Made by a program: the position numbers and the translations under genes. The notes under the pieces are model-generated. The model saw nothing but the letters and a program-made list of their open reading frames with translations, did not search any database and was not told the DNA's origin. A stretch of DNA of 64,000 bases, taken from NCBI GenBank assembly GCA_937911745.1, contig CALDPX010000008.1, forward strand, positions 3,248 to 67,247. Reading direction: 5' to 3'. Within the stretch, counting starts at the first letter, position 1. Each line of letters begins with the position of its first letter. This stretch comes from an uncultured Alistipes sp. (GTDB lineage Bacteria > Bacteroidota > Bacteroidia > Bacteroidales > Rikenellaceae). This document shows positions 44,364 to 53,617 of the stretch, one piece after another.

Positions 44364-46940
44364 TTAGTTTACCCTACCGAGAACAACAAACTCATGGGGT
44401 TTGAGCGTGACACTATGGGTCGAGCCCAAGGTAACCTTAGCACCAGTGATAATGTTGGTCCACTCACCCGTCTGAGGAACATCCACACTTGTGGTCTTGG
44501 TCTCCGTAGTGCTCTGGTTTGCCACCACGATGACAGCACCATGCTCGTTGCTCAGCACGAGAGTCTTACCAGCCATTGCACCACTACCAACACTCCATTT
44601 CTTGCGCTGAGTATCACCCGAATCAGACGAGAAAATTTCGGGATTGTCAGTACGGAACGAAATAATCTTCGAGAGATTATCGTAGAGAGCCTTGCGATTG
44701 GCATTCTCGTGGTAACCGAGGGTCCAAGCAACGGGTTTCTCGCCTGTGCGGTCGTTGTAGTCGATGGAGTAGTCGTATGCCAACTCACCAAACTGCCAAA
44801 TCATCTTAGGATAGGGCGAGAGGAATTCCAAAGCATACATACCCGTAAGTTGGTTGGTCGTTGCTACGGAGGGAACGTTTTTGAGAGCGCCGTTGCCATA
44901 AGTCTTCATTTTGTAGGCAACCCTCTCTTCGTCGTGGCTCTCGGCATAGCCTACTCGACCATAGGCGCTAATGCCCGAAAAATCGCTACTTGAAGGCCAT
45001 CCCATACCGCTCTCACAAGATGCGTGGTTGATATTGCGCCAAAGCATAATATCCTTGTAGGCAGCAAGTTCATTCTCCTCTTTCGTGTCACAGAAGTGCT
45101 CGAAGATGATGTAGGCATCATCTGCCACCTCGCGAATGGCGTCGGCATACTCTTTGAGCCAACCAATACGCTCAGCCGAATAGCCGCCTGCATCGTAGTT
45201 CGAAGGATTCTGAACGATACCTTTGGTTAGATCGAAGCGATAACCGTCAATGTTATACTCTTCGAGCCAGAACTGCAACACATCTTTGAAGTAGGAGCGA
45301 GTCTTGGCATAGGAGTGGTTGAAGTCGTGATATACGTTGAAGTTGTGTTTAGCCACTTCATTAAAGAATGGGTTGTCAGAGGCAGTGCAGTTCTTCGAGG
45401 AGTTCCACCACATCTTAGCCCAGGGGAACTGACCCGTAGCGTGGTTGAACACAACATCCAAAATCACAGCAATACCCCTCTTGTGGCACTCATCAATAAA
45501 CTCCTTGTAGTCCTCCTTTGTACCGTAAGCCTTGTCGGGAGCGAAGTAGAAACAAGGGTTGTAACCCCACGAATTGTTGCCATCAAACTCCTGAATAGGC
45601 ATCAACTCAATAGCATTCACACCAAGAGTTTCAAGATAGTCGAGTTTCTCGGTAACGGCATCCATAGAGCCCTCCTCGGTAAAGTCGCGAATGAGCAACT
45701 CATAGATGATAAGCGAGTGACGATTAGGACGCTCGAAGTTGGTTACTGTCCAGTTGTAAACATCCTCGGATGTGGAGAATACCGACACAATATCGGTGGT
45801 ATTTGCGGGATACTCTTTCAAATTGGGATATATCTCGTAGTGCTCGTTAATCCACTTGTCGTTCCAGGGGTCGAGAATCTTCTCGCAATAGGGATCGCCC
45901 ACGCGGACTTTGCCGTCTACCAAGAATTGGTAAGCATACTCAGTGTTGGGTTGCAAGTCGCTAACGGTAGTCCAGAAGTAGTTGCCATCTTTCTTCATGA
46001 GGTAGGCGTTAGAGGGGGCAAACTTGTTGAAGTCGCCAAGCAGAATAACCTGTTTCTTGCCGGGAGCATAGATTACAAATGTAGCCTCCGAGCCCTCGAC
46101 AGTAACACCCTCTTTCACACCTGTCGGACGGCTCTGACTTTCGGTCGCACCCAATGCGGCAACGAGTACCTTCTCGGTAACACTTGCGCCTTTCTGGTCG
46201 TAAGCAGTTGCCTCGAAGAGCATATCACCAGCCTCAGCAACGTTGTGAACATAGACAATCTCGTCCTTATCTTCAACACTCTCAATAGCAGAACCATTGA
46301 GAGAAAGTTCGATACTCTTGGCATTCTGTGCCACAACCTTTACGGTGAACTCATCACCTACCGACACAATGTCACCATTGGCGGGTGAAACAAAAGAGAC
46401 AACAAGTTCGGAATCGTCAACAAGTTCCACCAAGATATCCTTACCCTCATCTTTGACCTCTTTGGTACCACCACTTGTACGGAACACAAATGCCAAGTGG
46501 GTAACCTCCTCGTCTGCGGGTACGCCATAGAATCCCCTTACTCCACCGGTGATAACAAGGCCATAGATGCCTTTGCCGATATGCGTAAGCAAGCAGTCGG
46601 CAGCGTCCTCATTCCAAGCGTGTTTCACATATTTCCAGTCACCAGCTGTGGCGCTATTATTGGTCAGCACACCCGTGTGAGCATAAAGTTTCTCACCGGG
46701 AGTAATCGAAGTGCCCTGGGTATTCACAACAACCACAAAGTCGGTGGTTGCGTCAGGCGAAACAAGCGATGGAATAGTGCTGATAAGGGACCAATCCAAC
46801 GAGGGATCGATGTCATCGGTGTTATAGCCATTGCCATTGATGGGATCCTCGCTGAACTGACCGCAGGCTGTCATAAGCGATACGACTGCCAACAAAGCCA
46901 AACTCAAAGACTTGATTGTGCTAAAAAACATCCTTTTCAT
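44364..46940 (-). CDS. Multidomain GH13 alpha-amylase lipoprotein (SusG-like role)
   Basis: 858 residues. Lipobox (LMTACGQF), an N-terminal beta domain of about 150 residues with paired Trp/Tyr, an Ig-like domain (VSFVSPANGDIVSVGDEFTV), a CBM48-like domain (TFVIYAPGKKQVILLGDFNK), then the GH13 barrel: VILDVVFNHATGQFPW, YNIDGYRFDLTKGI (nucleophile Asp near 567), YIIFEHFCD (Glu near 613) and YAESHDEERVAYK (Asp near 668), and a C-terminal beta domain. The lipid anchor and extra domains suggest a surface endo-amylase that opens starch for SusC/SusD. Located between the MFS gene and the SusA-like gene. Confidence 0.9.
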   Translation of the reverse strand: MKRMFFSTIKSLSLALLAVVSLMTACGQFSEDPINGNGYNTDDIDPSLDWSLISTIPSLVSPDATTDFVVVVNTQGTSITPGEKLYAHTGVLTNNSATAGDWKYVKHAWNEDAADCLLTHIGKGIYGLVITGGVRGFYGVPADEEVTHLAFVFRTSGGTKEVKDEGKDILVELVDDSELVVSFVSPANGDIVSVGDEFTVKVVAQNAKSIELSLNGSAIESVEDKDEIVYVHNVAEAGDMLFEATAYDQKGASVTEKVLVAALGATESQSRPTGVKEGVTVEGSEATFVIYAPGKKQVILLGDFNKFAPSNAYLMKKDGNYFWTTVSDLQPNTEYAYQFLVDGKVRVGDPYCEKILDPWNDKWINEHYEIYPNLKEYPANTTDIVSVFSTSEDVYNWTVTNFERPNRHSLIIYELLIRDFTEEGSMDAVTEKLDYLETLGVNAIELMPIQEFDGNNSWGYNPCFYFAPDKAYGTKEDYKEFIDECHKRGIAVILDVVFNHATGQFPWAKMWWNSSKNCTASDNPFFNEVAKHNFNVYHDFNHSYAKTRSYFKDVLQFWLEEYNIDGYRFDLTKGIVQNPSNYDAGGYSAERIGWLKEYADAIREVADDAYIIFEHFCDTKEENELAAYKDIMLWRNINHASCESGMGWPSSSDFSGISAYGRVGYAESHDEERVAYKMKTYGNGALKNVPSVATTNQLTGMYALEFLSPYPKMIWQFGELAYDYSIDYNDRTGEKPVAWTLGYHENANRKALYDNLSKIISFRTDNPEIFSSDSGDTQRKKWSVGSGAMAGKTLVLSNEHGAVIVVANQSTTETKTTSVDVPQTGEWTNIITGAKVTLGSTHSVTLKPHEFVVLGRVN

Positions 46941-46962
46941 AGCGTAATATTATGATTGATTA

Positions 46963-48318
46963 TTACTTATTTTTCTTTGTTCCAATACCAAAAACTGCTA
47001 TCGCACCCAGCACAAGCGAGATACCCGCAATCAGCAACATCACAGCCTGACCACTCTGTACCATTGTACCATTTTCGAGTGCCACCATCTCGCCACCGAA
47101 GGTCTTGAAGAGGAATCCACCAACAAGTGCAGCTACAATCTGGGGCAGGCAGATGGTGCAGTTGAACAAACCAAGATAGGTACCCATCGACTTACCCGAA
47201 AGCGAGTTGGTCAGCATTGCAAAAGGCATAGCAAGCATAGCTGCCCAAGCACAACCAATCAACAAGAACGACACAAACAGAAGGTATTGGTCGTGGATGA
47301 AATAGGTCGAGATGAAGCCCGCAGCACCGAGCAAAAGGCTCAGCGAATATGCAACCTTCTCGCGACGGAACAAGGGCAGAACCAAAGCCCAAAGAATGGA
47401 GCCCACTGCCTGAACGGCAAACAATACGCCTGTCCAGTCGCCTGCGCTTTGGAATGCAGCGGACTTAGCGTCTACCGTACCCCAAACATTCTCGGCAATG
47501 GCGCCTGTGGTGTTGTTCCACATGTAGAGGAACGCAAACCAGCAGAAGAACTGCACAAGACCAATCTGCCAGAAAGCCTTGGGAGCGCGAAGAAGCAGCG
47601 TGAAGATGTTGGTCTTCTCCTTCTTCTCCTCCTTCTCGGCAGGTTTGATGCCGTGGAACTCGGCATACTCCTCGGGGTTCATCTCCTTAACCTTCACGCC
47701 CGTAAAGAGCACGCAAAGGATGAGAATTGCCGCACCGATATAGAACGACCAAGTTACCGAAGGGGGAATCATACCCTCGGGTGCGGTGTTCTTAATGCCA
47801 ATCCAAGTAAAGAAGTAGGGGAAGAGGTAGCCAACAAGCGAACCGGCGTTGCAGAGCATACTCTGGATGGAGTACGCCTTAGTCTTCTGCTCCTCGTTCA
47901 CCATATCGCCAACCATCATCTTGAAGGGCTGCATAGCCATATTGATCGAGGTATCCAAGAGCATCAGCATAATAGCACCGAAACCGAGAGCAGCCTTGAC
48001 CGTAAGGTTGAAACTACCCGAGTTGGGCAGAAGAGCCATAACGATAACTGCTACGATGGAACCAACGTAGAGGTAGGGTTTGCGGCGACCAAGGCGACAC
48101 CAAGTCTTGTCGCTCATAGCACCCACGATGGGCTGCACGATCATACCCATAAGAGGAGGCAACACCCAGAAGAAACTTAGGGTGTGGGGATCTGCACCAA
48201 GGGTTGCGAAAATGCGACTAATGTTGGCACTTTGGAGTGCGTAGGCAATCTGCACACCGAAGAATCCGAAACTCAGATTCCACATCTGCCAAAAGGATAG
48301 ATTTCTTTTGTTACTCAT
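46963..48318 (-). CDS. MFS sugar transporter (GPH/SUC-like)
   Basis: 451 residues from the ATG at 48318 (an open extension to 48432 is Arg/Pro-rich and unlike the family). About 12 membrane segments; MSDKTWCRLGRRKPYLYVGS is the MFS loop 2-3 motif, and the N-terminus LSFWQMWNLSFGFFGVQIAY is typical of the sucrose/maltose proton symporter group. It should carry maltose or malto-oligosaccharides from periplasm to cytoplasm for MalQ. First gene of the minus-strand starch operon. Confidence 0.9.
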   Translation of the reverse strand: MSNKRNLSFWQMWNLSFGFFGVQIAYALQSANISRIFATLGADPHTLSFFWVLPPLMGMIVQPIVGAMSDKTWCRLGRRKPYLYVGSIVAVIVMALLPNSGSFNLTVKAALGFGAIMLMLLDTSINMAMQPFKMMVGDMVNEEQKTKAYSIQSMLCNAGSLVGYLFPYFFTWIGIKNTAPEGMIPPSVTWSFYIGAAILILCVLFTGVKVKEMNPEEYAEFHGIKPAEKEEKKEKTNIFTLLLRAPKAFWQIGLVQFFCWFAFLYMWNNTTGAIAENVWGTVDAKSAAFQSAGDWTGVLFAVQAVGSILWALVLPLFRREKVAYSLSLLLGAAGFISTYFIHDQYLLFVSFLLIGCAWAAMLAMPFAMLTNSLSGKSMGTYLGLFNCTICLPQIVAALVGGFLFKTFGGEMVALENGTMVQSGQAVMLLIAGISLVLGAIAVFGIGTKKNK

Positions 48319-48546
48319 CTTTTTTGTGTTTATAGTTTTGTTTTTGTTTGTTTCGTTTTTGGGTGTTGCTCTTTGTGGCTTTCGGCTCCATCTTGGGCTA
48401 CTCTCGGGACTCACCCACCCACCCTTACACACCTATTTATTATAATAAAACTTTGCAATATACGTTTTTTCACCGAAACAGCCGCAAAATTTTGACGAAT
48501 GGCATATTTTTAGTGACGAGCTAAGAGAAAAAATGTTCCAAAAAAG

Positions 48547-48578
48547 GTTTGCAATCCCGCAAAAAAGTACTATCTTTG
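48547..48578 (+). promoter_or_regulatory. Consensus promoter for the sensor-regulator-pullulanase side
   Basis: TTTG at 48547-48550, 20-bp spacer, TATCTTTG at 48571-48578, a complete match to the Bacteroidetes consensus. It lies downstream of an in-frame ATG at 48533, which therefore cannot be the start of the following gene. Confidence 0.65.
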
Positions 48579-48607
48579 AAAACCTAAATCAAATTTTTTT
48601 CAACCTG

Positions 48608-48961
48608 ATGGACGCAAAACTCAACAAATGCAGTTGGATAATCCACCTCTTTGCCGTAGCGCACGCCATCTCATCGTTTGCGATGGGACAATGGGGGTTA
48701 GATGACGAAATTTTACTCTCGTTACTGACCATCTCTACCATTGTTTTGATTGCATACATCTACAAGGTTCCACTCGAAGTGTCGGCGGCGCTGGCTGTTT
48801 TGTGTTGTTTTGCGGGGTACTATCTGGGCACCCTTGGGGGCAAATGGCTTACCGCCTCAGGTATTGATTTTCTCATCAAATACTCCAACGAAATAACCAC
48901 CTTTGTGGTTACCGAAATTCTCGGTTGGTCGGCAACCATAATTGCGGCTAAACGCAACTAA
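48608..48961 (+). CDS. Small membrane protein upstream of the LytS/LytTR pair
   Basis: 117 residues from the ATG at 48608, chosen because the promoter at 48547-48578 places transcription start near 48585. Four predicted membrane segments (SWIIHLFAVAHAISSFAM, ILLSLLTISTIVLIAYIY, EVSAALAVLCCFAGYYLG, VTEILGWSATIIAA). No family recognised. It ends 11 bp before the kinase, so it may be a membrane accessory or sensor subunit of that system; this is inference from position. Confidence 0.7.
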   Translation: MDAKLNKCSWIIHLFAVAHAISSFAMGQWGLDDEILLSLLTISTIVLIAYIYKVPLEVSAALAVLCCFAGYYLGTLGGKWLTASGIDFLIKYSNEITTFVVTEILGWSATIIAAKRN

Positions 48962-48972
48962 TACACAACGTT

Positions 48973-49977
48973 ATGAACAAAGAACTGCGCCGACTTATTG
49001 CCGTTGTAATCTCCATTTTACTACTCCGTATAGGACTTGTAGGCGTATATGAGCACTTTGGTGAGGCGGGTGGCTTAGACCTCTTTGATGCAATTGGCAC
49101 CATTGCCCTCGACCCCATAAACCTACCTATCACGCTCTCTCTGACTCTTCTCTTGGGCTATCTTGCCAACACCGTTGAGTGGCTTCGTTCTCGTACCTTT
49201 TACAGGGTGGCGTCGTGGATTATCGTGGTCGCTTTGTGTGCTTTCATCTCCACCTCGATAGCCACTTCGCAAGGAGGTTTTTCGATAGGAAGTGTTGGAT
49301 GGTACTCGTTGCTACTTGCTGCCATAGTTTTTTGTGCAATCATCCTATTGGCACTCTACTTATGGATCTGGTTTCGCTCTTCTCGCAAATATATTTCGAA
49401 GGTTATTGCCAAAAGCGAACGTACCAACTATCAATACGTTCAACTCAAACAGCAACTCAATCCTCACTTTCTTTTCAATAGTCTTTCAATCCTCGACTAC
49501 CTTGTACAGGAGCAGCAGACCGAACGAGCGAGCGACTACATAAAAAAACTCGCCAACATCTACCGCTATCTGCTCAAACAGGAGGAGTACGACACCATCG
49601 AGCTCTCCAAGGAGATCGACTTTTTGCGGCTCTACATCGACATTATGAGAGAGCGTTTTTTGGACGGTTTCGAGATTGAAATAGACCTCCCCTCAAAGGT
49701 GCTCTCACGCAAGGTCGTCCCTTGTGCCTTACAGGTTTTGGTCGAAAATGCCTTTAAGCACAACTCTGCCACACCCTCTCGTAAACTCCACATTAGGATT
49801 TGGAACGAGAAGGGCAAAGTGGTGGTGCAAAACAATATAAACCACAAACAAACCCCCTCGGTATCCAATGGCTTCGGGCTCAAAAATCTGCGAGTGCAGT
49901 ACAGTGTACTCTCGGGTGAAAGCATAGAAGTTGTGGAAGATGGCGAGAACTTTACGGTAAAAATTCCCTTATTATGA
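48973..49977 (+). CDS. LytS/YehU-family sensor histidine kinase
   Basis: 334 residues. Four N-terminal membrane segments (to about residue 135), then the His_kinase dimerisation motif QLKQQLNPHFLFNSLSILDY with phospho-acceptor His165 and a degenerate HATPase (VPCALQVLVENAFKHNS, GFGLKNLRVQYSV). No periplasmic sensor domain is seen, so signal detection is probably within the membrane or through the small protein upstream. The stop overlaps the regulator's start by 4 bp (ATGA), so the two are coupled. Confidence 0.93.
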   Translation: MNKELRRLIAVVISILLLRIGLVGVYEHFGEAGGLDLFDAIGTIALDPINLPITLSLTLLLGYLANTVEWLRSRTFYRVASWIIVVALCAFISTSIATSQGGFSIGSVGWYSLLLAAIVFCAIILLALYLWIWFRSSRKYISKVIAKSERTNYQYVQLKQQLNPHFLFNSLSILDYLVQEQQTERASDYIKKLANIYRYLLKQEEYDTIELSKEIDFLRLYIDIMRERFLDGFEIEIDLPSKVLSRKVVPCALQVLVENAFKHNSATPSRKLHIRIWNEKGKVVVQNNINHKQTPSVSNGFGLKNLRVQYSVLSGESIEVVEDGENFTVKIPLL

Positions 49978-50741
49978 GAGTTGTAATAATTGAAGACGAA
50001 ATCCCTTCAAGACTCAACCTCCAACGAGCTCTTAGGGAGATAATTCCCAACTTGGAGGTCATTGGCAATTTAGGCTCTGTTGCGGAGTCTATTGAGTGGT
50101 TCTGTACCCATCCCGAGGGTGCCGACCTCATCTTTATGGACGTACAACTGAGCGATGGCTTATGTTTTGATATTTTCAAGAGCGTATCGGTCAGCGGCAA
50201 GGTTGTAATAACCACTGCCTATGATAGTTATGCGCTCGACGCTTTTAAGATTCATTCGGTTGATTACCTTCTAAAACCCATCGATAGGGAGGCTCTACGC
50301 AACACCGTCAACCATTGTCTTTCGCTTCTCTCTACACCTTCCCAAGAGAGCATCGACTATGCCCGTCTTGCCGAATTGTTTGCCCCTATCAGGAGCGAGT
50401 GGAAGGATAGATTTCTTGTGAAGGTGGGTGACAAAATCATCCTCATAAGGGTGGAAAATATCGCATTTTTCTACTCCGAGAATAAAACTACATTCCTCGT
50501 TACGGACGAGGGTAGAGAGTATATTGTCGATGAGTCACTCGATGCCATCGAGTGCAAACTCAACCCCAACGAATTCTTCCGCATCGGTCGCTCGTGCATC
50601 GTATCACTGGCGCAAATTCAAGTAGTAACCAAACACTTCGGCTCGCGCCTGAAAGTGCAGTTGCGCACCTCGAAGCGCGATGACCTCTTTGTGTCACGCG
50701 CACGCACGGGCGAGTTCCTCGAATGGCTCAATGGGAATTGA
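49974..50741 (+). CDS. LytTR-family response regulator
   Basis: 255 residues. Receiver domain with acidic pocket (VVIIEDEIPS), phospho-acceptor Asp56 in LIFMDVQLSDG and Lys in DYLLKPIDREAL; C-terminal LytTR DNA-binding domain (FLVKVGDKIILIRVENIAFF, NPNEFFRIGRSCIVSLAQI). It is encoded between its kinase and pullulanase, divergent from the starch operon. Regulation of these alpha-glucan genes is inference from position and from the direct repeats at 40108-40140. Confidence 0.94.
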   Translation: MRVVIIEDEIPSRLNLQRALREIIPNLEVIGNLGSVAESIEWFCTHPEGADLIFMDVQLSDGLCFDIFKSVSVSGKVVITTAYDSYALDAFKIHSVDYLLKPIDREALRNTVNHCLSLLSTPSQESIDYARLAELFAPIRSEWKDRFLVKVGDKIILIRVENIAFFYSENKTTFLVTDEGREYIVDESLDAIECKLNPNEFFRIGRSCIVSLAQIQVVTKHFGSRLKVQLRTSKRDDLFVSRARTGEFLEWLNGN

Positions 50742-50949
50742 GAAAATCGCGAGTCGAGCGAGGGCAGAGTGGGCTTACACGCTCTGCCCTCGCTTATTCG
50801 TATTTTCCTCAACTCTCAATTTATTTATGCTTGCTTATCCCTAAATTTTGTCGGTTCATCGCAAAGTGTATGTCAATTTGGGGAAAAATTACTACCTTGC
50901 GCTCAGCGCAAGAGGCAACAGACAAAAATAAATAAAGCAACAATACTAA

Positions 50950-52947
50950 ATGAAAACTCTACTTAAAGTTGCCGCCATCGTTTGCGGCGTGATGACTATG
51001 GCTTGTAAAACCCAAACAACCGTAGGTGACTTCTCCACCTATCCCGAGTACAAGAAAAATGACCTCGGACTAACCTACACCCCCGAAAAATCGACTCTCC
51101 GCCTGTGGGCTCCCAGCGCAGAGAGCGTAACCCTTCGTATCTATGCCGAGGGCGTGGGTGGCGAGGCTCTCGAAACCATCGCTATGGAGAAGAGCACCAA
51201 AGGTACTTGGGTGGCAACACTCCCGGGCGACCGCAAAGGTCAGTTCTACACCTATCAGATTACCCACGAGGGTAAGGCTCTTGCCGAAACCCCCGGCGTG
51301 TGGAACAAGGCTGTGGGCGTGAATGGCGTAAGAGCTGCCATCATCGACCTCGCAGACACCAATCCCGAGGGTTGGGAGAACGACCAGCGCATTGAGGTAG
51401 AGAACTTTACCGACATCATCATCTACGAGATGCACCACCGCGACTTCTCGATTGCCGACAACAGTGGCATCACAAACAAAGGCAAATTCCTTGCCCTCAC
51501 CGAGCAGGGCACCCTCACTCCCGAGGGTTTGAAGAGCGGCATCGACCACTTGAAAGAGTTGGGTATCACCCACGTTCACATCCTCCCATCCTACGACTAC
51601 GGTTCGATTGACGAGGCTCACCTGGAAGAGAACAAATACAACTGGGGCTACGATCCCAAAAACTACAATGCTCCCGAGGGTGGCTACTCCACCGACCCCT
51701 TTACTCCTGAGGTACGCATCCGCGAGATGAAGCAGATGGTTCAGGCTCTCCACGAGGCGGGCATTGGCGTGATTATGGACGTTGTGTACAACCACACCTT
51801 TGCAAATGACGGCTCGAACTTCTCGCTTACCGTTCCCGGTTACTACTACCGCCAGACCGCCGATGGCGACTACTCCAACGCTTCGGGTTGTGGAAACGAG
51901 ACCGCTTCGGAGCGTCCTATGGTGCGCCGTTACATCACCGAGTCGGTGAAGTATTGGGCTAAGGAGTACCACATTGACGGCTTCCGTTTCGACCTTATGG
52001 CAATCCACGATATCGAAACTATGAACCTCCTACGCAGCGAGTTGGACAAAATATCGCCCTCCATATTTGTCTATGGCGAGGGTTGGATGGCAAGCAGCTC
52101 CCCCCTGCCCGCCGAGCAGCAGGCCTCAAAACACAACGGCACCAAATTCCCTCGCATCGCCGTATTTAGCGATGACGTGCGTGACGGCTTGCGTGGCGAG
52201 TGGATGAGCGCAGGCGAGGGTGGTTTTGCTACGGGCAAGGTTACAAACCGCCAAAAGGAGAGCATCAAGTTTGCCGTTGTGGGCGCAGGTCAGCACCCCC
52301 AGGTGGACTACGAGGCTGTGAACTACTCCTCGGCACCCTACGCCAACGACCCCATAGAGGTTATTAACTATGTTTCGTGCCACGATGACGAGTGTCTGCG
52401 CGACAAGATTGATATGGTAGCAAAAGACGCCACCCCCGAGCAGCGCAAGCGTATGGACCTTTTAGCACAGACCATCGTTATGACCTCGCAGGGCGTACCC
52501 TTCATCTTCTGTGGCGAGGAACTCTATCGCACCAAAGGTCACATCCGCAACACCTACAACCTCCCCGACAACATCAACCGCATAGATTGGAGCCACAAGG
52601 CTAAATATGCCGATGTATTCAACTACTACAAGCAACTCATCGCTATGCGTCGTGCACACCCCGCATTCCGTATGGCAACCAACGAGCAGGTTATCTCCAA
52701 CCTCAAATTCATCGACTCGCCCGAGGGCACAGTGATGTATACCATCAATGGCGCAGCAGTGGGCGACAAGTGGAACGAAGTGCTTGTAGTCTACAACGGA
52801 AACCGCTCGGGCGTGGATATGGTCTTCCCCGAGGGCGAGTGGATGCTCGTGTGCGAAGACGGCAGGATGCAACTCGACAACCCCCGCCCCTTCAAAGGCA
52901 GCGACTTCTATGTCCACGGCACCAGCGCAATCATCGCCTACCGATAA
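50950..52947 (+). CDS. pulA: Type I pullulanase, lipoprotein (GH13)
   Basis: 665 residues. Lipobox (VMTMACKTQ), CBM48-type N-terminal domain (STLRLWAPSAESVTLRIYAE), then the GH13 barrel with the pullulanase signature YNWGYDPKNYN. Catalytic residues: Asp348 in IDGFRFDLMAIHD, Glu377 in FVYGEGWM, Asp479 in VSCHDDECL. It cuts alpha-1,6 branch points, complementing the amylases encoded on the other strand. The lipid anchor places it at a membrane. Follows the LytTR gene by 208 bp and ends with a strong terminator. Confidence 0.94.
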   Translation: MKTLLKVAAIVCGVMTMACKTQTTVGDFSTYPEYKKNDLGLTYTPEKSTLRLWAPSAESVTLRIYAEGVGGEALETIAMEKSTKGTWVATLPGDRKGQFYTYQITHEGKALAETPGVWNKAVGVNGVRAAIIDLADTNPEGWENDQRIEVENFTDIIIYEMHHRDFSIADNSGITNKGKFLALTEQGTLTPEGLKSGIDHLKELGITHVHILPSYDYGSIDEAHLEENKYNWGYDPKNYNAPEGGYSTDPFTPEVRIREMKQMVQALHEAGIGVIMDVVYNHTFANDGSNFSLTVPGYYYRQTADGDYSNASGCGNETASERPMVRRYITESVKYWAKEYHIDGFRFDLMAIHDIETMNLLRSELDKISPSIFVYGEGWMASSSPLPAEQQASKHNGTKFPRIAVFSDDVRDGLRGEWMSAGEGGFATGKVTNRQKESIKFAVVGAGQHPQVDYEAVNYSSAPYANDPIEVINYVSCHDDECLRDKIDMVAKDATPEQRKRMDLLAQTIVMTSQGVPFIFCGEELYRTKGHIRNTYNLPDNINRIDWSHKAKYADVFNYYKQLIAMRRAHPAFRMATNEQVISNLKFIDSPEGTVMYTINGAAVGDKWNEVLVVYNGNRSGVDMVFPEGEWMLVCEDGRMQLDNPRPFKGSDFYVHGTSAIIAYR

Positions 52948-52956
52948 GCAATACAC

Positions 52957-52993
52957 AAAAAGAGCGGGTTGAGATGTCAATCCGCTCTTTTTG
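52957..52993 (+). terminator. Intrinsic terminator after pullulanase
   Basis: Stem AAAAAGAGCGG/CCGCTCTTTTT. Confidence 0.85.
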
Positions 52994-53030
52994 TGTCTGT
53001 TTTGCGGCTTTCTTTTTATCCACTTTTTCT

Positions 53031-53300
53031 CCGCTTTTTGTAAAAAGCGGAACCAAAAACTTTTAGTGCAGCCTTTGCGTGGAGAGAGATGTGTCTGCTT
53101 TACAGCAGTTCTTAAAACAGAACACCACAGCCACCTTCAAACAAGTTTGAGTGGCGGTGGCGTTCTGTTTTATGCTCTTCTTGCGAAGAGCAACACATCC
53201 CCCTCCCCGAAAAAAAGACTTCTCTCAAACTCACTCTGTTATCCTTGCAATCCCTGTTACCCCTGCTACCCCTGTCACTCCTGTCACTTCTGCAAGAAAA
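53031..53300 (+). repeat. Cloverleaf element R copy 2
   Basis: Same module order as copy 1. Multi-arm fold 53081-53206: outer stem with GATGTGT/ACACATC, arm I CTGCT/AGCAG, arm II AAAACAGAAC...GTTCTGTTTT around TTCAAACAAGTTTGA, arm III GCTCTTC/GAAGAGC. Arms differ in sequence from copy 1 but remain paired. The gap 52948-53617 otherwise holds the tRNA and the tonB promoter. Confidence 0.75.
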
Positions 53301-53377
53301 ACAGGAATAACAAGAGGTACAGGGACAAGGTATTCTCCACGAAAAAAGGCAGACCAGACGATCTGCCTCTATTTTCG

Positions 53378-53451
<74 letters not shown>

Positions 53452-53525
53452 TCGGTTTGTGGTGCAAAGATAAACAAAATTCCAAATAAAAAAGAGATTT
53501 ATGTGTTGTTTTCGTTTTTTCTTCA

Positions 53526-53533
53526 TATATTTG
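53526..53533 (+). promoter_or_regulatory. -7 box of the tonB gene
   Basis: TATATTTG with TTG 17 bp upstream; about 85 bp before the ATG at 53618. Confidence 0.5.
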
Positions 53534-53617
53534 TAGGTAAATTTTGGGGTGGAGTGTAGGACTTAGACCCCAAGAAGGCAATCAACATATTGACAAACAA
53601 TTAAATACACTACAATA

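Noticed and set aside
48465..48472. TATATTGC as the starch-operon promoter on the minus strand
   Set aside because: Two bases off TAnnTTTG and 22 bp from TTTG; possible but too weak to list as a feature.
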